NCBI GenBank assembly: GCA_900553965.1
Contig: USFX01000149.1
Coordinates: 1-6,928, forward strand
Source of the DNA: an uncultured Prevotella sp.
Lineage (GTDB): Bacteria; Bacteroidota; Bacteroidia; Bacteroidales; Bacteroidaceae
Length of the DNA stretch: 6,928 bases
Reading direction: 5' to 3'
Part shown: piece after piece, positions 1-5,015 of the stretch
How positions within the stretch are numbered: the stretch's first letter is position 1
How the letters are laid out: every line of letters starts with the position of its first letter
The notes under the pieces: generated by a model
The model's input: the letters and a program-made list of their open reading frames with translations, nothing else
The model's database searches: none
Told to the model about the DNA's origin: nothing
Made by a program: the position numbers and the translations under genes

Positions 1-1157
1 GCATGGCCGACCGCTACGGCCGCAAGCCCCTGCTCTTCATCTCGGCCGTGCTCTTCACACTGTCGGCCGTGGCCACCGGGGCGGTGAGCGACTTCACCTT
101 ATTCAATATAGCGCGCTTCATCGGAGGCGTCGGCATCGGTGTCACGTCGGCTCTCTCGCCGATGTATATCGCCGAAATCTCGCCCGCACAGGTCCGCGGC
201 CGTCTCGTCTCGCTCAATCAGATGACCATCGTGCTCGGCATACTCGGCGCGCAGATTGTCAACTGGCAGCTGGCCGAGCCCGTGCCCGCCGGCTATACCG
301 AGGCCGACATCCTTGCCTCGTGGAACGGTCAGATGGGCTGGCGCTGGATGTTCTGGGCCGAGGCTCTGCCCGCCGCGGCGTTCCTCGTCCTGTCGTTCCT
401 CATCCCTGAGAGCCCGCGGTGGCAGATGCTCCACGGCCGCGAGAACCGGGCACTGGCCACGCTGACCCGCATCGGCGGCGCGGGATATGCCCGCAGCGAG
501 GCCGAGGCCATGCGCGGGGCGACGCCTGACGAAGCCGGTGAGAGCGGCGGACTCGCCACGCTCTTCTCCCGCCGCTACGCTCCGGTGCTCGTGCTCGGCA
601 TCTTCATCGCCGTCTTCCAGCAGTGGTGCGGCACGAACGTCATCTTCAACTATGCGCAGGAGATATTCTCCGCCGCCGGCTACAGTGTGGGCGACGTGCT
701 CTTCAACATCGTCATCACGGGCGTGGCCAACGTCGTCTTCACCGTCGTAGCCATCTATACGGTCGACCGTTGGGGCCGCCGTTCGCTGATGCTCTTCGGT
801 GCCGGCGGTCTCGGAGTGGTCTATCTGATTCTCGGAACGTGCTACCATCTGCACGTGACGGGCTTCTTCATGGTCGTGCTCGTCGTGGCGGCGATAGCCT
901 GTTACGCCATGTCGCTCGGGCCGGTGACGTGGGTGCTGCTCTCCGAGATATTCCCCACGCGGGTCCGCGGCGTGGCTATGGCCACCTGCACGTTTGCCCT
1001 TTGGACGGGCTGCACGACGCTGACGTTCTCGTTCCCGTCGCTCAACGCCTCGCTCGGCAGCAGCGGCACGTTCTGGCTCTACAGTGTGATATGCTTCTCC
1101 GGTCTGCTGTTCTTCATCCGCCGGCTGCCCGAGACAAAGGGAAAGCGGCTGGAGTGA
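1..1157 (+). CDS. Sugar-porter MFS transporter (XylE/GLUT-like), 5'-truncated by the window edge
   Basis: Inner-membrane secondary transporter that probably brings in a monosaccharide with a proton. The visible 384 codons match the later part of the sugar-porter family (full length roughly 450-490 residues), so about 70-100 residues including TM1-2 lie outside the window. Counting from the first visible Met, sugar-porter signatures appear in order: the loop 2-3 motif ADRYGRK (2-8), PMYIAEISPAQVRGR (53-67), GWRWMF (112-117), PESPRW (135-140), QQWCGTN (206-212), the loop 8-9 repeat VDRWGRR (254-260), GPVTWVLLSEIFPTRVRG (306-323) and the terminal PETKG (376-380). QQ-x3-N and the Trp in GPVTW correspond to sugar-contacting positions in E. 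coli XylE. The Met at 3-5 lies inside the loop 2-3 motif and is not the start. Hexose versus pentose specificity cannot be read from this. The downstream DUF5107 gene suggests a carbohydrate-use context. Confidence 0.93.
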   Translation, partial: MADRYGRKPLLFISAVLFTLSAVATGAVSDFTLFNIARFIGGVGIGVTSALSPMYIAEISPAQVRGRLVSLNQMTIVLGILGAQIVNWQLAEPVPAGYTEADILASWNGQMGWRWMFWAEALPAAAFLVLSFLIPESPRWQMLHGRENRALATLTRIGGAGYARSEAEAMRGATPDEAGESGGLATLFSRRYAPVLVLGIFIAVFQQWCGTNVIFNYAQEIFSAAGYSVGDVLFNIVITGVANVVFTVVAIYTVDRWGRRSLMLFGAGGLGVVYLILGTCYHLHVTGFFMVVLVVAAIACYAMSLGPVTWVLLSEIFPTRVRGVAMATCTFALWTGCTTLTFSFPSLNASLGSSGTFWLYSVICFSGLLFFIRRLPETKGKRLE

Positions 1158-1160
1158 AAA

Positions 1161-1292
1161 GTAAAACAGGCTATATTACTTCGCAATATAGGCTATATTA
1201 CAAAGTAAAATGAGTCATATTACCGGGTAAAATGAGTCATATTGGTCGGTAAAATGACTCATATTGCTGAGTAAAATGAGTCATATTGGTTG
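1161..1292. repeat. Six-unit 22-bp tandem repeat array downstream of the transporter
   Basis: Six head-to-tail units of exactly 22 bp begin at 1161, 1183, 1205, 1227, 1249 and 1271, starting three bases after the transporter stop. Units 3-6 share a 17-base core, GTAAAATGAGTCATATT (unit 5 has C for the central G), followed by five variable bases (ACCGG, GGTCG, GCTGA, GGTTG). Units 1 and 2 are diverged but share AGGCTATATTAC with each other. Each core is a quasi-palindrome, AAAATGA-G-TCATATT, with a perfect 9-bp centre ATGASTCAT. A 22-bp period is close to two helical turns, so the palindromes would lie on nearly the same DNA face. It could be a protein-binding array, a variable-number tandem repeat, or a dispersed repeat family; the sequence does not decide. 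Confidence 0.9.
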
Positions 1293-1302
1293 ATGACGCG
1301 GT

Positions 1303-1328
1303 CTCATTCGGATTGTATAACCGATGAG
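1303..1328 (+). other. Small bulged stem-loop in the intergenic region
   Basis: CTCAT-CGG at 1303-1311 (with a bulged T at 1308) pairs with CCGATGAG at 1321-1328, giving eight base pairs around a nine-base loop. No T-tract follows, so it is not a standard intrinsic terminator. It may be part of the leader of the downstream gene or may be chance. Confidence 0.3.
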
Positions 1329-1378
1329 TGAGCCCTGACTGCGGAGCTGAAACACGCTGCGACGATACCGCGCCACGC

Positions 1379-1454
1379 AATTCATAATTCAATAATTCAT
1401 AATCGGCCGCAGGCCGACAACTCAACATTCGTAATTCAACATTCAACATTCACA
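1379..1454. repeat. Heptamer-repeat tract with central GC hairpin, abutting the DUF5107 gene start
   Basis: AT-rich heptamers flank a GC hairpin. On the left are AATTCAT, AATTCAA and TAATTCAT (1379-1400). In the middle CGGCC (1404-1408), GCA loop and GGCCG (1412-1416) form a stem of six pairs once the outer T1403-A1417 is counted. On the right five 7-base units run in register from 1420 to 1454: ACTCAAC, ATTCGTA, ATTCAAC twice, ATTCACA. The next codon but a short AT is the start codon at 1457, so the element would form the immediate 5' leader and occupies the place of a ribosome binding site. I recall similar ATTCATAATTC-type intergenic repeats from Bacteroidales genomes, which suggests a dispersed family; that is memory, not a search. 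The opposite strand has a short open frame through it, which I regard as spurious. Confidence 0.75.
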
Positions 1455-1456
1455 AT

Positions 1457-4400
1457 ATGGTAAAAGCATGGAGAGAGACGGTTGTCATCCCGACATACGG
1501 AATCGGACAACCTGAGAAGAACCCTATATTTCTCGAAAAGAGAGTCTATCAGGGCTCGAGCGGAGCGGTCTATCCGTATCCCGTGATAGAAAGCATCAGC
1601 GACGAGAAGACCGACGAGGAGTATCACGCCGTCTGGATTGAGAACGAATATATCAAGGTGATGATTCTTCCCGAATTGGGCGGACGCGTGCAGATGGCCT
1701 ACGACAAGATCCGTCAGCGCCACTTCGTCTACTACAACCACGTCATCAAGCCCGCCTTGGTCGGTCTGACCGGACCGTGGATAAGCGGCGGAATCGAGTT
1801 CAACTGGCCGCAGCATCACCGTCCGTCGACCTATCTGCCCGTCGACTCGTCGATTGAGGAGCATGCCGACGGCTCCGTGACGGTGTGGGTCAACGAGATG
1901 GAGCGCATGACGCACCAGAAGGGCATGGCCGGATTTACGCTGCGCCCGGGCTGCGCCTATCTTGAGATACGTGGCGTAGTGTACAACCGCACCGACATGC
2001 CGCAGACATTCCTGTGGTGGGCCAACCCCGCCGTGGCCGTCAACGACGACTATCAGAGCGTCTTCCCGCCGGACATCAACGCCGTGTTCGACCACGGAAA
2101 GCGTGCCGTGTCGAGCTTCCCCATCGCCACGGGAACATACTATAAGATGGACTATTCGGCCGGTGTCGACATTTCCAACTACCGCAACATCAAGGTGCCG
2201 ACGTCGTACATGGGTGTCAACTCCCGTTACGACTTCGAGGGCGGCTATGAGAACGACACCCGCGCAGGCATGCTTCACGTGGCTTCGCGCCATCTCTCGC
2301 CCGGCAAGAAGCAGTGGACGTGGGGCAACGGCGACTTCGGCCGCGCCTGGGACCGCAATCTGACCGACGCCGACGGCCCTTACATAGAGCTGATGGCGGG
2401 CGTCTATACCGAGAACCAGCCCGACTTCACGTGGCTGATGCCATACGAGGAGAAGCGCTTCACGCAGTATTTCATGCCCTACCGCGAGCTGGGTATGGTC
2501 AAGCAGGCCTCGCGCGACTACATCCTCAACGTCGAACCGGCCGCCGCCGACAGCGTGCGCATCCGCCTCATGGCCACCTCGCACAAGCACACCCGCATCG
2601 TCCTGCGTTCTACCGTCGACGGAAAGATATATTATGACAATACCCTCGACCTCTCGCCCGAAACAATCTTCGACGAGACAGTCGCCACGGGCGGCGCACG
2701 GTTCGCCGACCTCGAGGCTGTGGTCAGTGAAGAGGGAAAAGTGAAGAGGGAAGAATCTAATACCACGGCGGCAGCAACTTCTTCACTCTTCCCTCTTCGT
2801 TCTTCACTTAAATGGTCTCCCGAGCCCGACGACATCCGTCCCATTCCGCCCGCAGCCGAGGCTGCGCAGCAGCCGCAGGACGTGAAGACCACGGAGCAGC
2901 TCTATCTCACCGGACAGCATCTGGAGCAGTACCGTCACGCCACATACAGTCCCACGGATTATTATGAGGAGGCGCTGCGCCGCGACCCCAATGACTACCG
3001 CTGCTGCAACGCGATGGGACTGTGGTATCTGCGCCGCGGCCGCTTCGACATCGCTGAGGACTATCTGCGCCGCGCCGTGGCCGTCATAACCAAGCGCAAT
3101 CCCAATCCCTACGATGGCGAACCGATATACAACCTCGGTCTCGCGCTCAAGTATCAGGGCCGGCTCGACGAGGCTTACGAGCGTTTCTGGAAGTCGACGT
3201 GGAACAAGGCGTGGGCCGACGCGGGCTATTTCGAGGCCGCTCAGATCTCACTGGCGCAGGGGCGGCTGGCCGATGCGCTGGACGAGACCGACCGCTGCCT
3301 TATTGCCAACTGGCATAATCATAAGGGCCGTGCGCTGCGGGCGGTCATCATGCGCCTTGCCGGCTGTGCGGTGGAGGAGCGTCTGCGCTTCATCGACGAG
3401 TCCCTGGCGTTCGACCGCTTCAACTACGTCTGCCGCTACGAGCGCTGGCTGGTCACGGGCGACGACGCCGAGCTGGCCACGATGCGCACCATGCTCCGCC
3501 GCTCGTCCCACAACTACGACGAGGTTGCGCTCGACTATATGGCTGCCGGACGTCGCGAGGAAGCCTGTGCGATATGGCGGATGGCAGAAGAGGAAGGTGC
3601 TGTGTCGCCCATGACATATTATTATATGGGCCGCTGGGCTGAGGCTGAGGCCGCCTCGCCGGACTATTGCTTCCCCAACCGCCCCGAGGCCGTGGTCGCC
3701 CTGACCGCTGCGACAAAGGAAAATCCATTCGGCGCACGCGCATACTATTATCTCGGATGTCTCTACTACGACCGCCGGCAGTATGACGTGGCCATCAAGG
3801 CGTGGGAGCGCGCGGCCGGACTCGACCCGCAGTTCCCCACCGTATGGCGCAATCTGGCGCTGGCCTACTTCAACAAACTCGACCGCAAGGCGACGGCCGT
3901 GGACTACATGGAGCGCGCTTTCCGTCTCAACCCCGCCGACGCGCGCATCCTCATGGAGCTCGACCAGCTCTACCGGCGCATGCAAAGGCCGCACGCGGAG
4001 CGCCTCGCGCTGCTCGAAGACCATGCCGCCATTGTCGCTCAGCGTGACGACCTCGTGCTCGAACAGGCCACGCTGCTCAACCAGCTGGGCCGCTACGAGG
4101 AGGCGATGGCGCTGATTGACGGCCACGTCTTTCATCCGTGGGAGGGCGGCGAAGGCAAGGTCTCGGCGCAATATCAGACGTGCCGCGTGGAACTGGCCAA
4201 ACAGGCGCTGATTGCCGGCAATGCCGCGCGCGCCGAAAAGCTGCTCATGGAGTGTCTCGAATATCCTCATCATCTCGGCGAGGGCAAGCTGTACGGCGCT
4301 CAGGAGAATGACTTCCATTATCTGCTGGGCTGCGCTGCGAGCGCTCAGAGCGACGAGGAGGCCGCCCGTCGCTGGTGGACATTGGCCACGGAAGGCCCGC

Positions 4401-4774
4401 AGGAGCCCGCCGCTGCGATGTACTACAACGACGCCAAGCCCGACAAGATATTCTATCAGGGCCTCGCCCTCATCCGTCTCGGGCGCCGCGACGAGGCCAA
4501 CGGCCGCTTCAACCGCCTCGTCAACTACGGCCGCAACCATATCTTCGAGCCGCAGGTGATGGACTATTTCGCCGTCTCGCTGCCCGACCTGCTCATCTGG
4601 GAGGACTCGCTCGACGCCCGCAACCGCATCCACTGCCTCTACATGCTGGCCCTTGGCTACCGCGGACTGGGTGACACAGTGCGCTCGCAGCGTTATCTCG
4701 ACGAGCTCACCGCCGCCGACATCAACCATCAGGGAGCCGCGGCACTGCGCTCGCTCATGGAGAATGTGATGTGA
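1457..4774 (+). CDS. DUF5107 domain protein with C-terminal TPR repeats (1105 aa)
   Basis: Complete gene for a protein of no established function. Residues about 20-350 match DUF5107, which as I recall groups with galactose-mutarotase-like folds. Seen are NEYIKVMILPELGGRV (63-78), GPWISGGIEFNWPQHH (106-121) and an aromatic-rich middle. About 490 onward is helical with TPR-like repeats, clearest near 501-585 and 756-850, and a conserved-looking YPHHLGEGKL (936-945). There is no signal peptide or membrane segment, so it is predicted to be cytoplasmic. The start is well fixed: an in-frame stop lies at 1400-1402 and no ATG, GTG or TTG occurs before 1457. No Shine-Dalgarno is visible, as is common in Bacteroidetes. 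Residues 424-451 are encoded by an in-frame palindromic repeat between the two regions. The upstream co-directional sugar transporter suggests carbohydrate metabolism, possibly sugar binding or modification, but catalysis is not demonstrated by any motif I can name. Confidence 0.9.
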   Translation: MVKAWRETVVIPTYGIGQPEKNPIFLEKRVYQGSSGAVYPYPVIESISDEKTDEEYHAVWIENEYIKVMILPELGGRVQMAYDKIRQRHFVYYNHVIKPALVGLTGPWISGGIEFNWPQHHRPSTYLPVDSSIEEHADGSVTVWVNEMERMTHQKGMAGFTLRPGCAYLEIRGVVYNRTDMPQTFLWWANPAVAVNDDYQSVFPPDINAVFDHGKRAVSSFPIATGTYYKMDYSAGVDISNYRNIKVPTSYMGVNSRYDFEGGYENDTRAGMLHVASRHLSPGKKQWTWGNGDFGRAWDRNLTDADGPYIELMAGVYTENQPDFTWLMPYEEKRFTQYFMPYRELGMVKQASRDYILNVEPAAADSVRIRLMATSHKHTRIVLRSTVDGKIYYDNTLDLSPETIFDETVATGGARFADLEAVVSEEGKVKREESNTTAAATSSLFPLRSSLKWSPEPDDIRPIPPAAEAAQQPQDVKTTEQLYLTGQHLEQYRHATYSPTDYYEEALRRDPNDYRCCNAMGLWYLRRGRFDIAEDYLRRAVAVITKRNPNPYDGEPIYNLGLALKYQGRLDEAYERFWKSTWNKAWADAGYFEAAQISLAQGRLADALDETDRCLIANWHNHKGRALRAVIMRLAGCAVEERLRFIDESLAFDRFNYVCRYERWLVTGDDAELATMRTMLRRSSHNYDEVALDYMAAGRREEACAIWRMAEEEGAVSPMTYYYMGRWAEAEAASPDYCFPNRPEAVVALTAATKENPFGARAYYYLGCLYYDRRQYDVAIKAWERAAGLDPQFPTVWRNLALAYFNKLDRKATAVDYMERAFRLNPADARILMELDQLYRRMQRPHAERLALLEDHAAIVAQRDDLVLEQATLLNQLGRYEEAMALIDGHVFHPWEGGEGKVSAQYQTCRVELAKQALIAGNAARAEKLLMECLEYPHHLGEGKLYGAQENDFHYLLGCAASAQSDEEAARRWWTLATEGPQEPAAAMYYNDAKPDKIFYQGLALIRLGRRDEANGRFNRLVNYGRNHIFEPQVMDYFAVSLPDLLIWEDSLDARNRIHCLYMLALGYRGLGDTVRSQRYLDELTAADINHQGAAALRSLMENVM
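2726..2809. repeat. In-frame palindromic repeat inserted in the DUF5107-TPR gene
   Basis: An imperfect inverted repeat lies wholly inside the coding sequence. Arms 2726-2755 and 2779-2808 are 30 bases each, pair at 25 positions plus one G-T wobble, and enclose a 23-base loop. The left arm contains the 13-mer AGTGAAGAGGGAA twice (2726-2738 and 2740-2752). The 84 bases from 2726 to 2809 are exactly 28 codons (residues 424-451), so the frame is kept. Purine-rich on one arm and pyrimidine-rich on the other, they stand out from the GC-rich codons around them. The peptide starts SEEGKVKREES and ends SSLFPLRSSL; the opposite strand gives a very similar SEERRGKSEE and SSLFTFPSSL. It sits in the linker between the DUF5107 and TPR regions, where an insertion could be tolerated. 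The resemblance is to in-gene palindromic elements such as those of Rickettsia; common origin is not claimed. Confidence 0.85.
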
Positions 4775-4853
4775 GATGTGATTTGGAAGAGCCGGATGAC
4801 AGTCTCTGTCGGGGTGCTTACCGCAATACGAAGGTTCGGATGTAAGTGATCGG

Positions 4854-5004
4854 TCAAGCCGCTAAAGGCACAAAGGACTTAAATAAACGCGAGGAAACAA
4901 AGACGCAAAGCATACGTAATTGTGATACTTTTCTTATCACAGTGAAGCTTTGCGTCTTTGTTTCCTCGCGTTTATTTAAGTCCTTAGTGCCTTTAGTGGC
5001 TTGA
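4854..5004. repeat. 151-bp near-perfect inverted repeat between convergent genes
   Basis: Arms 4854-4911 and 4947-5004 (58 bases each) pair at every position except a G-T wobble (4861/4997) and an A-A mismatch (4872/4986). The arms contain ACGCGAGGAAACAAAGACGC and its complement. Between them is a second, smaller hairpin, TGTGATA (4921-4927) with TATCACA (4935-4941) around CTTTTCT. The element begins 79 bases after the DUF5107 gene stop and ends 11 bases before the peptidase stop, so a transcript from either side would fold into a very stable hairpin. It could act as a bidirectional transcript end or block antisense read-through, although there is no typical terminator T-tract. Its size and symmetry also suit a MITE or REP-like dispersed element. 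No flanking target-site duplication was obvious by eye. Confidence 0.9.
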
Positions 5005-5015
5005 TGCCGGCAGTC

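Noticed and set aside
99..854. Antisense open frame (251 codons) opposite the transporter
   Set aside because: The translation is rich in charged residues and His without a domain, and the plus strand carries continuous sugar-porter motifs.
1161..1292. CRISPR array
   Set aside because: The repeated core is 17 bases and the gaps only five, far below the usual 25-40 base repeats and spacers, and there are no cas genes in the window.
1237..1449. Small minus-strand protein upstream of the DUF5107 gene
   Set aside because: The frame consists mostly of translated repeats (heptamer tract and 22-bp units), giving repetitive peptides; no independent sign of coding.
1293..1456. Bacteroidetes-type promoter (TAnnTTTG with an upstream TTTG) for the DUF5107 gene
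   Set aside because: No good match was found on the plus strand; TATAA at 1316-1320 lacks a convincing partner element.
1436..2590. Long antisense open frame (384 codons) opposite the start of the DUF5107 gene
   Set aside because: It lies wholly opposite a gene with clear family motifs, its translation shows no recognisable domain, and GC-rich third positions readily create such open frames. It also begins inside the repeat tract.
3248..4729. Long antisense open frame (493 codons) opposite the TPR region
   Set aside because: Same reasoning: a shadow of a well-supported gene, with low-complexity valine- and alanine-rich translation and no motif.
4798..4810. GACAG-TCT-CTGTC hairpin as terminator of the DUF5107 gene
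   Set aside because: The stem is only five pairs and no T-tract follows; the larger inverted repeat downstream is a better candidate for ending the transcript.
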